This document shows positions 1 through 5,866 of a stretch of DNA of 6,582 bases, in pieces (the first letter of the stretch is position 1; each line of letters starts with the position of its first letter). This DNA is from an uncultured Eubacteriales bacterium. Lineage in GTDB: Bacteria > Bacillota_A > Clostridia > Saccharofermentanales > Saccharofermentanaceae. The stretch is taken from assembly GCA_900313405.1 (NCBI GenBank), contig OMQY01000098.1:1-6582 (forward strand). The letters are read 5' to 3'. The translations under genes and the position numbers were made by a program. The notes below the pieces were generated by a model. It saw only the letters and a list, made by a program, of their open reading frames with translations. It was not told the origin of the DNA and made no database searches.

Positions 1-467
1 ATCCTGTTGCCGGACAGGTCGACACATTCGCCCGCGAAGTCGGCGATCATATCGAGGAACCGTCTGTACTTCGGATTAAGATCGCCTCCGGGCATTATCC
101 TCGCCCCTACATTACCGTCCGTGATATTCGGTGAGTAATCGAAGAAGTTGTCACCGCCCAGGGAGAAGTTAGGCATGTGCGAAGACAGCGTGATCACAAC
201 TCCCTGTCTGTTCAGATTCTTAACCGTCTTGACCAGTTCCTCCCTATTGCCCTCATATCCTGTCAGGCTCAGAGTATCTATTCCTACTATCCCCGGATGA
301 CGTCCGGTCAGATTCCTGATATCAGACTGTGTTCCGTCCTTGGCAGTTATCGTTATCCCGATATGGCCGGCATTCTGTTGCCCGAAAAGAAACCTGCCGG
401 AATACGCCAGGTCTTCCAGCCTCTCAAGGAGTAATATCGCTTCAGGTTCTCTAATGTCTCTTTCCAC
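1..467 (-). CDS. GH26 beta-mannanase-like enzyme, N-terminal part (runs off the window)
   Basis: About 155 codons of a glycoside hydrolase family 26 protein, the family of endo-1,4-beta-mannanases that cut mannan and mannooligosaccharides. Seen in the translation: FLFGQQNAGHIGITI near residue 24, then SDIRNLTGRHPGIVGIDTLS, the histidine motif ITLSSHMPNF, FDYSPN, and RIMPGGDLNPKYRRFLDMIADFA. These match the order of GH26 N-terminal blocks. The catalytic acid/base (normally in an RPFHE block that follows directly) and the nucleophile lie beyond base 1, so activity cannot be judged. I chose GTG at 467 because AGAGAGG sits six bases upstream and no ATG is available in frame. With this start there is no signal peptide, which suggests a cytoplasmic enzyme acting on imported oligosaccharides. 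It lies 16 bases after the HEAT-like gene and is probably co-transcribed with it. The family is clear; the start and exact substrate are less certain. Confidence 0.85.
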   Translation of the reverse strand, partial: MERDIREPEAILLLERLEDLAYSGRFLFGQQNAGHIGITITAKDGTQSDIRNLTGRHPGIVGIDTLSLTGYEGNREELVKTVKNLNRQGVVITLSSHMPNFSLGGDNFFDYSPNITDGNVGARIMPGGDLNPKYRRFLDMIADFAGECVDLSGNR

Positions 468-473
468 TATCGG

Positions 474-480
474 CCTCTCT
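474..480 (-). promoter_or_regulatory. Shine-Dalgarno site supporting the GTG start of the GH26 gene
   Basis: On the minus strand AGAGAGG is followed by a six-base spacer and then GTG at 467. It lies in the 16-base gap after the stop of the preceding gene. It is the main reason for placing the mannanase start here, since no ATG occurs in frame between the upstream gene end and the conserved GH26 core. Confidence 0.55.
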
Positions 481-483
481 TGA

Positions 484-1446
484 TCATCCGTTGCCGTTAT
501 CGTACTTCTTCTGAAAATCTCCGAACGGATCCGAGATATCCTCGATATCTCCTCCGAGCTTTTGTATAGCCGACATCATCTCATAGAAAAGGTCACGCTC
601 GATCGTCGTCTGGTGTCTGTTGATGTAACTCTTCATCATCGGGATCGCACGGTCATCGCCGTAATCAGCAAGGCAGATAACGGCATATATCTTGTTCTTC
701 ATATATCTGAACGCACGCCTCAAGGCACCGTAGATCTCCTCCGACTTCTCCTCCTTACCGATGCGCGTCAGAATGATAACCAGATCCTCACACGGTCCCG
801 TAAGGCCCTCATCCTCGTGCTCATCAAGATGAGCCGTGATGATCGGCACAGTCGTATCAGGGAATGCCTGAACATACTCGGCGATCGCATCCGCCACAAA
901 GTCACGTGTCATAGGATAGCTCATGAACCGGTCGATAACGGGCCCGACCATACTGTCATCTCCCATCCTGGCCAGAACAGCCAGTGCAGCCTTCGCCTTC
1001 TGGAACTGCATCTCGAAGATCTCATCCTCATCACCCAATTCTTCGTCTGTCCAGGCCGCATCATTTATCGTCTTATACGCGAACTGCTTAACCTGAGCCG
1101 CCTCAGGAGACTTGGCGAGCGCTTCCGACACACTGTCCGGCACACCGCGATCAAGTTCTTCAGCCGCATAAACGAGTACTTCCGTCAGTTCGTCAGCGTT
1201 CATCTGAGCGAAGAACTCATACATATTCTTCCCATCGAGCAATTCATTTGGCTCATTCTCCATGATCCTCGTCTGCTCTTCCGTCTCCGCCGCAGCCATC
1301 CTCTGCAGATATTCCTCGAAAGTCTCGTCGTCAGTCCCTTCAGGCTTCTGTCCGATCCTGTCGGCGAACTCATCCACTTTCTGGTCAAGTATCAGTCCTG
1401 CCAGCTCATCATATCTCTTCAATATCTGCTTTATCTTGTCATCCAT
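484..1446 (-). CDS. Acidic HEAT-repeat-like alpha-helical protein
   Basis: A 320-residue soluble protein with no signal peptide or membrane segment. Its composition is strongly acidic and helix-forming. From about residue 146 to 300 there are helical pairs of HEAT/PBS-lyase character, for example KAALAVLARMGDDSMVGPVI (about 151-170) and YAVICLADYGDDRAIPMMKS (about 254-273). In both, a helix ends in a GDD turn before the next helix, which is typical of HEAT-like scaffolds. The first 140 residues are more irregular, with ETFEEYLQRM and YEFFAQMNADELTEVLVYAA. HEAT proteins usually bind other proteins, and nothing here shows catalysis. The ATG at 1446 is preceded by GAGGTAA at suitable spacing. 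The GH26 gene follows 16 bases after its stop, so the two are probably one transcript. The protein family was not recognised beyond the fold. A long plus-strand ORF over the same bases is a codon-bias shadow. Confidence 0.8.
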   Translation of the reverse strand: MDDKIKQILKRYDELAGLILDQKVDEFADRIGQKPEGTDDETFEEYLQRMAAAETEEQTRIMENEPNELLDGKNMYEFFAQMNADELTEVLVYAAEELDRGVPDSVSEALAKSPEAAQVKQFAYKTINDAAWTDEELGDEDEIFEMQFQKAKAALAVLARMGDDSMVGPVIDRFMSYPMTRDFVADAIAEYVQAFPDTTVPIITAHLDEHEDEGLTGPCEDLVIILTRIGKEEKSEEIYGALRRAFRYMKNKIYAVICLADYGDDRAIPMMKSYINRHQTTIERDLFYEMMSAIQKLGGDIEDISDPFGDFQKKYDNGNG

Positions 1447-1513
1447 CGGATTACCTCATATGATATAAACTTCTCGAGTTCCTATTTTACATCAAAGCAG
1501 AAGCATATAACAG

Positions 1514-1554
1514 ACAAAACAAAAGGACCGTCTCAAATCATCCGGACGATCCTT
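1514..1554 (-). terminator. Rho-independent terminator of the tRNA-Cys transcript
   Basis: On the minus strand AAGGATCGTC (1554-1545) pairs with GACGGTCCTT (1532-1523) as a 10-bp stem with one T-G wobble around a 12-base loop. It is followed by a T-rich tail, TTGTTTTGT. It starts eight bases after the encoded CCA end of the tRNA, so it should end the tRNA transcript and separate it from the HEAT/GH26 genes. Confidence 0.85.
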
Positions 1555-1562
1555 CTGCGATC

Positions 1563-1637
1563 TGGAGGTGCCACCCGGATTTGAACCGGGGAATAAAGGT
1601 TTTGCAGACCTTGGCCTTACCGCTTGGCTATGGCACC
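1563..1637 (-). tRNA. tRNA-Cys (anticodon GCA)
   Basis: A complete cloverleaf can be folded by hand. The acceptor stem is GGTGCCA with TGGCACC. The D arm contains AGCGGTAA. The anticodon stem AAGGT/ACCTT encloses loop CTGCAAA, giving anticodon GCA. The T stem CCCGG/CCGGG encloses loop TTCAAAT. The discriminator base is T (U73), the expected identity base for cysteine tRNAs, and the CCA end is encoded (1563-1565). It stands alone, with its own promoter upstream and terminator downstream. Confidence 0.97.
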
Positions 1638-1649
1638 GCGTGCTTGACT

Positions 1650-1678
1650 ATTATGCAGAGTCGCAGGCATTTTGTCAA
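1650..1678 (-). promoter_or_regulatory. Sigma-70-type promoter of tRNA-Cys
   Basis: A perfect -35 hexamer TTGACA (1678-1673) is followed by a 17-base spacer and CATAAT (1655-1650), five of six matches to the -10 consensus. The predicted start near 1643 lies about six bases before the mature 5' end of the tRNA, so the processed leader would be very short. This is the best promoter match in the window. Confidence 0.85.
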
Positions 1679-1798
1679 GTGGGCGCAGAGCTGATGGTCG
1701 ATCTCTGTTTGTACCCGCGGTGCGTACAGATCCGGGCAGATCAGCCCGCTTCACGACCTCACGGGGCTTTGCGAAGAATATCAAGTCGTCATCTTATA

Positions 1799-3028
1799 CT
1801 ACAGAACACATTCCAGATATTCATTATCCACTTCCATTCCTGTCCCGGTCTTGGCATTGAGCATAACGGCACCGATCCTGGTCATTCCGTCAGCGTCTTC
1901 GGCAAAGTAAGTAATCTTCCATACCGGAATAAGCCAGTAAACCTGTGAATTATATTCATCATTCCACATATAAGACGCCATAGTATCAGCATTGAATGCG
2001 TCTGCCTTAAGGTATGTAAGTTCTGCAGAATAAATAACAACCGACTGCAGAGCTCCCATATCAGAGGTGTCATAAGCAATCTCTGGGATACAATTAACAA
2101 TACAGTCTTCTATCCTTACCGGTGTAATCCCGTCCTCGTAAACATTCTCGATATTATACGGATCTACATCGGCAGGAACGTACATCCCGTTGACTAAGTC
2201 CGCATTGTCCGTCCATTCTCCAACCAACGTGAAGCCCATACACCTGTTATCCCATGCAATGAACCTCGAAGCATACATCGAATTATAGAAAGTGATCGGG
2301 ATCCCGTCTTTCTCCTGCCTCAAGATATATACATCCATACTGTCAGATTGATATGAAACTCCCTGCTCCAATCCTTCCAAATAAGCGCGATCGATCCCTT
2401 CCACCGAGAAATGGTAACTTGGTATGACATCGGCATAATCAAAGCTGTTGCTGCTGACTCTGCTTGTCAGCTTAGCAAAGATATCCATGCTCGTGAACGA
2501 CACCATATCGAATGATTCGTATGTCTCTCTTGTAAGCTCGTAATCAGGCTCTCCGGGATAGCTCATTGTCCCTCCGGGGTAATTACGTTCCTGATATTCA
2601 TTAATATCTCCACCGACATTAAAGGCCTGAAAATAATACCTGCTTCCTACCCAACCTGTATACAGTCCGTTGCGCAGAACAGTATCTCCGCAGTTCACCT
2701 GAGCAACGGACAATTCCCCGACATTATCCATATCGGTCATGATCCTTGTATCAAAGTTATAGATCCCGGCGTTACCTCTGATATAACCGTCATCTGTAAC
2801 TTCTATCACAGAACTGCCCGGAATCTCTTCTTCATAGTAAGCAGATACAAAACTGCACCCGTCAGTATCTGACGAATTACGATCTGAATCCACAACTATA
2901 GGTGTGATATTCGGTTGTCTGTCCGAAGTCGGTTCACTTGTATCGGAACACCCTGTAAGCCCGGATGCAGCAACCGTTATCATTCCTACTTCCAACAAAA
3001 GCACAATAGATTTATGAATAGTTCTCAT
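1799..3028 (-). CDS. Lipoprotein of unknown function, partner of the solute-binding lipoprotein
   Basis: A 409-residue predicted lipoprotein. The N-terminus MRTIHKSIVLLLEVGMITVA leads to the lipobox LTGC, so Cys27 would be lipidated and the protein anchored outside the membrane. A Glu inside the hydrophobic core is unusual. After a low-complexity Ser/Thr/Asp linker comes a beta-rich, Tyr-, Asp- and Asn-rich ectodomain with no catalytic motif I recognise. The last 60 or so residues, with VYWLIPVWKITYF and GAVMLNAKTGTG, resemble the C-terminal beta segment found in several Firmicutes lipoproteins of PepSY/YycI-like type; that resemblance is inference. The start is taken as ATG 3028; a TTG at 3031 is possible. 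GGAAG lies nine bases upstream of the ATG. The first 17 bases overlap the end of the 709-residue lipoprotein gene, which points to translational coupling and a joint role. Confidence 0.8.
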   Translation of the reverse strand: MRTIHKSIVLLLEVGMITVAASGLTGCSDTSEPTSDRQPNITPIVVDSDRNSSDTDGCSFVSAYYEEEIPGSSVIEVTDDGYIRGNAGIYNFDTRIMTDMDNVGELSVAQVNCGDTVLRNGLYTGWVGSRYYFQAFNVGGDINEYQERNYPGGTMSYPGEPDYELTRETYESFDMVSFTSMDIFAKLTSRVSSNSFDYADVIPSYHFSVEGIDRAYLEGLEQGVSYQSDSMDVYILRQEKDGIPITFYNSMYASRFIAWDNRCMGFTLVGEWTDNADLVNGMYVPADVDPYNIENVYEDGITPVRIEDCIVNCIPEIAYDTSDMGALQSVVIYSAELTYLKADAFNADTMASYMWNDEYNSQVYWLIPVWKITYFAEDADGMTRIGAVMLNAKTGTGMEVDNEYLECVL

Positions 3029-5141
3029 CAAGATACACTTCCAATCTGGATGTCAAAGAATCCGTAATATTATCAACACTTCTGCCCTGATAATCGTAGC
3101 TTGATATCTCATCGACGATAATGTTGTAGAGCCCCCAATCGACAGCTGACAGAGCATCTGCCGAATCAATGGCTCTTCTGAGATCTTCTGCCGTCTCACT
3201 CGGGATCGCTTCCATGCCGCTTGCCCATGACAGATAATCAGTTCCGTCTTCCGGGATGCCGGCGGGATCGACCGCATACTGCAACATATTATTGATTATC
3301 GATTCCCTTACAGGTATCTGCCCGCTATGCATATTCACATATTGAACCTTATCAGACATAAGGTATCCCAGGAATTCAAGACACATATCCGCATGACCCG
3401 TGTCGGCAGATATTGCTGTCAGTCCTCTCGCATTGATAACATGTGTCGATCCAAAGAATGAGGGATATCCGATATAATCAAACCTCGCACCGGCCTGAAT
3501 CTCCTCGCCGGCAAAGAACCAGATGTCATTAACCACTCCTGAAGCCATAAGGTATTGTCCTTGAGCAACGGATACCTTATCCGGCAATATGATCATATCA
3601 AGGGGAAAATCAGCCGCGACTCCGTATGTAACAGCGTATTCAACAGCTTCCTTTACTTCATCACGAAGTATCCCTTCCCGCTTAAGGCGAAGCAGTTCAT
3701 CTATATCGCGTCCTATGATGTCATAAGCAATATTATAGTTCCATGTGTTCCCGTATATCGAGATCCCGTTCGCATATGCCGGCAGATCTCTGTATGACAC
3801 ATCAGCGGTTCCTCCAAATACCGAATCGAGGCCCCAATATCCGTAGAAATAATATGAAGGGAAAACAACATACAGATCATCACCAAATGTCATGGCATCA
3901 AGTACGGATTCAGTGATATCGCCTGTCTTGATGTATTGGTCGGCATCATCCCCATTCAGGTTCATTAACATGCCCATATCAGCCATCGATCTGTAGTCAA
4001 AGTAATCTCCGTAAAAAATATCCGGTGCATTTCCCTGATTGAAGTATGCTATGAGTGCTGCAGTCTGAGTAGCAAATTCCGTCCCCGTTGACGCACCGTA
4101 TTCATCGCTGTAATCATCTATCACTATCCTGTAATCATCATGTGCACTGTTGAAAAGATAGATCGCCCATCTCATTGACAGATCGGAATTGACATTATAA
4201 CCGCCTATGACGATCTTCTGTGCATCAGCATAATCTCTCCCGCTGTTATACGTATAAAGAACAACATCACATGTCCCGTCCATATAGCTGTAACACTCAG
4301 CTATATGCAGATCGTCGACAGGACAGATATAATCACCGCCGGTCTTAGAAGGCGGAATCCTGTTCGTATTGCCCCAATCCGCCATCTGTTCGATCGTCAT
4401 GGTAGCAGGATTGATCAGGAACACCCCATCATCATTTATGATGTAATTATCGCGAAGCGTCCCCGAATCTGCACCAATATCTTTCTCATCGAAAAGCGTG
4501 CTGTATGTCCCATGATCAAAGTCCAGTTCAACGTATTCCACTTGATAAGTGTATCGGGTCGCGTAGTAATGCCCTTCACTCTCAAAGATATCCCCGATAA
4601 ACAAATCGTCATCCGTTATCCTGGAGATCTCGTTATATTCATCATCACATAGGATAACGGCATTCTCGGTCGTAATGGCGTATCTGCCGTTGAGATCAAA
4701 CAACGACCAGAGCTGTTCTTCTCCTTCAAAGGTGATAACATGATCTGTCTCTCCTGTATCAATATCTACAAATACGATATTATTGTCAGATGTATAAACA
4801 AAAGAATTATCCGATATGAACCGCGGATAACACGAATGATCAAATTGAAGTGAATAGTCGATCTGCCCGTCTTTGTCAACGCAGTAGATCACGGAATGCA
4901 TGTCGTCATACAATTCTATGTCTTTGTTCTGATAATTCACGGGGATATAGAATCTGTCGTTAGCATACATTACGGCATACACATCGGAGGAATATCCCTC
5001 TTCCGAAGGAACAGTAAACAAAGAAGCATCATATCCGTAGTAGCCGTCCAGACGTTCATCCTCTTTTTCTTTGCTGCATGAGGTAACGCCGATAATCAGA
5101 GGGACAACCCCAAGAATTAACAATAGTCTGTGCTTTTTCAT
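3012..5141 (-). CDS. Lipoprotein with propeller-like N-terminus and extracellular solute-binding domain
   Basis: A 709-residue predicted lipoprotein. The signal MKKHRLLLILGVVPLIIG ends in lipobox VTSC, so Cys22 would be lipidated. Residues about 40-305 are a run of short beta strands (NNIVFVDIDTGETDHVITF, GRYAITTENAVILCDDEYN, GVFLINPATMTIEQM) suggesting a beta-propeller-like fold. From about 308 the text changes to that of family-1 (sugar-type) ABC binding proteins: KIVIGGYN, then AIYLFNSAHDDYRIVIDDY, then NAPDIFYGDYFDYRSMADMG followed by MLMNLN, and near 586 CLEFLGYLMSDKVQYVNMHS with GQIPVRESI. Family-1 binding proteins alone are usually about 400-450 residues, so the first 300 are an extra module. 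No permease or ATPase is adjacent. AGG lies five bases before the ATG. A sensing role is inferred; the ligand is unknown. Confidence 0.85.
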   Translation of the reverse strand: MKKHRLLLILGVVPLIIGVTSCSKEKEDERLDGYYGYDASLFTVPSEEGYSSDVYAVMYANDRFYIPVNYQNKDIELYDDMHSVIYCVDKDGQIDYSLQFDHSCYPRFISDNSFVYTSDNNIVFVDIDTGETDHVITFEGEEQLWSLFDLNGRYAITTENAVILCDDEYNEISRITDDDLFIGDIFESEGHYYATRYTYQVEYVELDFDHGTYSTLFDEKDIGADSGTLRDNYIINDDGVFLINPATMTIEQMADWGNTNRIPPSKTGGDYICPVDDLHIAECYSYMDGTCDVVLYTYNSGRDYADAQKIVIGGYNVNSDLSMRWAIYLFNSAHDDYRIVIDDYSDEYGASTGTEFATQTAALIAYFNQGNAPDIFYGDYFDYRSMADMGMLMNLNGDDADQYIKTGDITESVLDAMTFGDDLYVVFPSYYFYGYWGLDSVFGGTADVSYRDLPAYANGISIYGNTWNYNIAYDIIGRDIDELLRLKREGILRDEVKEAVEYAVTYGVAADFPLDMIILPDKVSVAQGQYLMASGVVNDIWFFAGEEIQAGARFDYIGYPSFFGSTHVINARGLTAISADTGHADMCLEFLGYLMSDKVQYVNMHSGQIPVRESIINNMLQYAVDPAGIPEDGTDYLSWASGMEAIPSETAEDLRRAIDSADALSAVDWGLYNIIVDEISSYDYQGRSVDNITDSLTSRLEVYLDENYS

Positions 5142-5164
5142 ATTAACCTGCCACTGTTAAATAA

Positions 5165-5193
5165 TATATAGTGCTAAGCCACAGAGCATTCAA
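5165..5193 (-). promoter_or_regulatory. Possible promoter of the lipoprotein gene pair
   Basis: On the minus strand TTGAAT (5193-5188), a 17-base spacer and TATATA (5170-5165) form a reasonable but not strong sigma-70-type match. The expected start near 5158 would leave a leader of about 17 bases before the ATG at 5141. The -35 lies mostly in one arm of the 5177-5213 hairpin, so termination of the upstream gene and initiation of the lipoprotein pair may share the same bases. Confidence 0.4.
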
Positions 5194-5213
5194 GTCCTGA
5201 ATGCTCTGTGGCT
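5177..5213 (-). terminator. Perfect 16-bp hairpin after the 134-residue secreted protein gene
   Basis: AGCCACAGAGCATTCA (5177-5192) and TGAATGCTCTGTGGCT (5198-5213) are perfect inverted repeats around a five-base loop. On the minus strand the hairpin begins 18 bases after the stop at 5232, the usual place for a terminator. However, the following bases, TAGCACTATATATTATTT, are AT-rich without a true T run. It may terminate only partly, or act as a 3'-end stabiliser giving unequal expression of the secreted protein and the lipoprotein pair. Confidence 0.6.
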
Positions 5214-5231
5214 ACGATCAGATTTAATAGT

Positions 5232-5636
5232 TTACGGAGCCCAACTCACAACAGCTGTCACACCGTTGGTAGTTGAATCATTGTGAACATGCAATTTATA
5301 GTTTCCTGCTCTGTGCTGATAATAAGAGTTGATAGCGGGCGATACCGAAGTTCCGACTCCGACTGACGCCGACTGTGCTCCTGCGACAACACCACTTGCT
5401 GTGTACAGAGTGAAAGTGAACTTACCATTCGACGGATATACTCCAACCGGTAGATTAGTATATGAAGCTGATGTAACTTTTGCGTAGTATGTCGTGCCGG
5501 GATCCGAAGAATAAGTAGTTGAAGTAAAACCGCCACTATTTACTCCAAGAGATATCTGCTCTGCACTAACTGAGAAAGCCATAGCAGCAAGCATAACTGA
5601 CGCAACGACCACAGATAATAGTTTTTTCTTTAACAT
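5232..5636 (-). CDS. Small secreted beta-rich protein of unknown function
   Basis: A 134-residue protein with a clear type I signal peptide: MLKKKLLSVV, a hydrophobic core, and a likely cut at SVSA/EQ after residue 25. The mature part of about 109 residues has no cysteine, no LPXTG anchor and no lipobox, so it is probably released or loosely held at the surface. It is rich in Ser, Thr, Gly, Tyr and Val, with alternating hydrophobic strands (KFTFTLYTASGVV, GNYKLHVHNDSTTNGVTAVV), suggesting a small beta-sandwich of the pre-peptidase C-terminal type; this is inference. I chose the ATG at 5636 over a GTG at 5690 because AAAGGAAA lies just upstream and the signal peptide begins there. It is preceded by a structured leader and followed by a strong hairpin. 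The protein family was not recognised. Confidence 0.85.
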   Translation of the reverse strand: MLKKKLLSVVVASVMLAAMAFSVSAEQISLGVNSGGFTSTTYSSDPGTTYYAKVTSASYTNLPVGVYPSNGKFTFTLYTASGVVAGAQSASVGVGTSVSPAINSYYQHRAGNYKLHVHNDSTTNGVTAVVSWAP

Positions 5637-5697
5637 GTTGTTTCCTTTCTGCAGACAATAACTGCTCAGATTCCTTGCCTCAACGACCAATCTGTGT

Positions 5698-5790
5698 TAT
5701 TAAATAAATGTGCTCAGATGGTATGAGGCGCCTACGCCTTGCTGTATCTGACTTAAGACTCGCATCCCCCTAAGATGCGGGTCTTTTTAT
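5698..5790 (+). ncRNA. Candidate plus-strand small or antisense RNA (speculative)
   Basis: A plus-strand terminator at 5757-5790 has no plus-strand gene upstream of it. A weak promoter, TTGCCT (5675-5680), 17 bases, TATTAA (5698-5703), would start an RNA of about 80 nt near 5710. This RNA would contain a small hairpin AGGCG-CCTA-CGCCT (about 5726-5739) and then the terminator stem. It would be antisense to the leader of the 134-residue secreted protein gene. Only structure and a weak promoter support it; the exact 5' end is a guess. Confidence 0.25.
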
Positions 5791-5801
5791 GTCAATACAG
5801 C
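5741..5801. repeat. Long imperfect inverted repeat
   Basis: Three paired blocks are nested around loop CCCCTAA (5767-5773). They are GCTGTAT (5741-5747) with ATACAGC (5795-5801), TGAC (5749-5752) with GTCA (5791-5794), and AAGACTCGCATC (5755-5766) with GATGCGGGTCTT (5774-5785). Together they give 23 pairs with one T-G wobble on the plus strand, where the minus strand has a C-A mismatch. There is one bulged base and one internal loop. On the minus strand most of the 15-codon ORF lies within it. Confidence 0.7.
5757..5790 (+). terminator. Rho-independent terminator reading on the plus strand
   Basis: GACTCGCATC (5757-5766) pairs with GATGCGGGTC (5774-5783) as a 10-bp stem with one T-G wobble and a seven-base loop. 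It is followed directly by TTTTTAT. Stem, loop and tail fit an intrinsic terminator on the plus strand. On the minus strand the stem has a C-A mismatch and is followed by TTAAGTCAG, so it should terminate poorly in the direction of the genes. Confidence 0.65.
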
Positions 5802-5817
5802 CATGTAAATAGCCCAT
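5770..5817 (-). CDS. Possible 15-codon leader ORF with a very strong Shine-Dalgarno site
   Basis: ATG at 5817 opens a short frame encoding MGYLHGCIDIKRPAS and ending in TAG at 5770. AAAGGAGGT (5834-5826), a near-perfect anti-16S match and the strongest ribosome site in the window, lies eight bases upstream. An in-frame TAA directly precedes the site, so the frame cannot extend. Most of the ORF lies in one arm of the long hairpin at 5741-5801, and the stop lies in its loop. It could be a leader peptide controlling the secreted-protein gene that starts 133 bases downstream, a relic of a deleted gene, or chance. The peptide is not hydrophobic enough to look like a type I toxin. Confidence 0.4.
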   Translation of the reverse strand: MGYLHGCIDIKRPAS

Positions 5818-5866
5818 GGGTCTGTACCTCCTTTAATCAGTATTTGATCAGTCTCTTACCTTTCTA

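Noticed and set aside
1447..1513. Promoter for the HEAT/GH26 genes
   Set aside because: TAAAAT and TATATC look like -10 elements, but no -35 at proper spacing is present; TTGTCT is 22 bases from TAAAAT. Not strong enough to annotate.
562..1584. A 340-codon plus-strand open frame
   Set aside because: It lies antisense to the HEAT-like gene, has a His/Arg/Leu/Ile-rich composition typical of reverse-frame shadows, runs into the tRNA gene, and has no convincing ribosome site. The minus-strand frame has GAGGTAA and coherent helical repeats.
1709..1728. TGTAC/GTACA inverted repeat near the tRNA promoter
   Set aside because: Only five pairs around a nine-base loop; no known operator was recognised and chance occurrence is likely.
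1743..1768. Hairpin AGCCCG/CGGGGCT after the second lipoprotein gene
   Set aside because: The stem is short with a bulge and a long loop, and there is no T run on the minus strand, so it is not a supportable terminator for the gene ending at 1799. The rest of 1681-1798 shows nothing clear.
5655..5683. Minus-strand TTGAGG, 17 bases, TATTGT as a promoter for the 134-residue protein
   Set aside because: The predicted start would fall at or within the Shine-Dalgarno site, leaving too short a leader, and both hexamers match only four of six positions.
5637..5690. GTG start at 5690 extending the small secreted protein by 18 residues
   Set aside because: The extension would precede a normal signal peptide with an unrelated sequence, and the good ribosome site AAAGGAAA lies next to the ATG at 5636.
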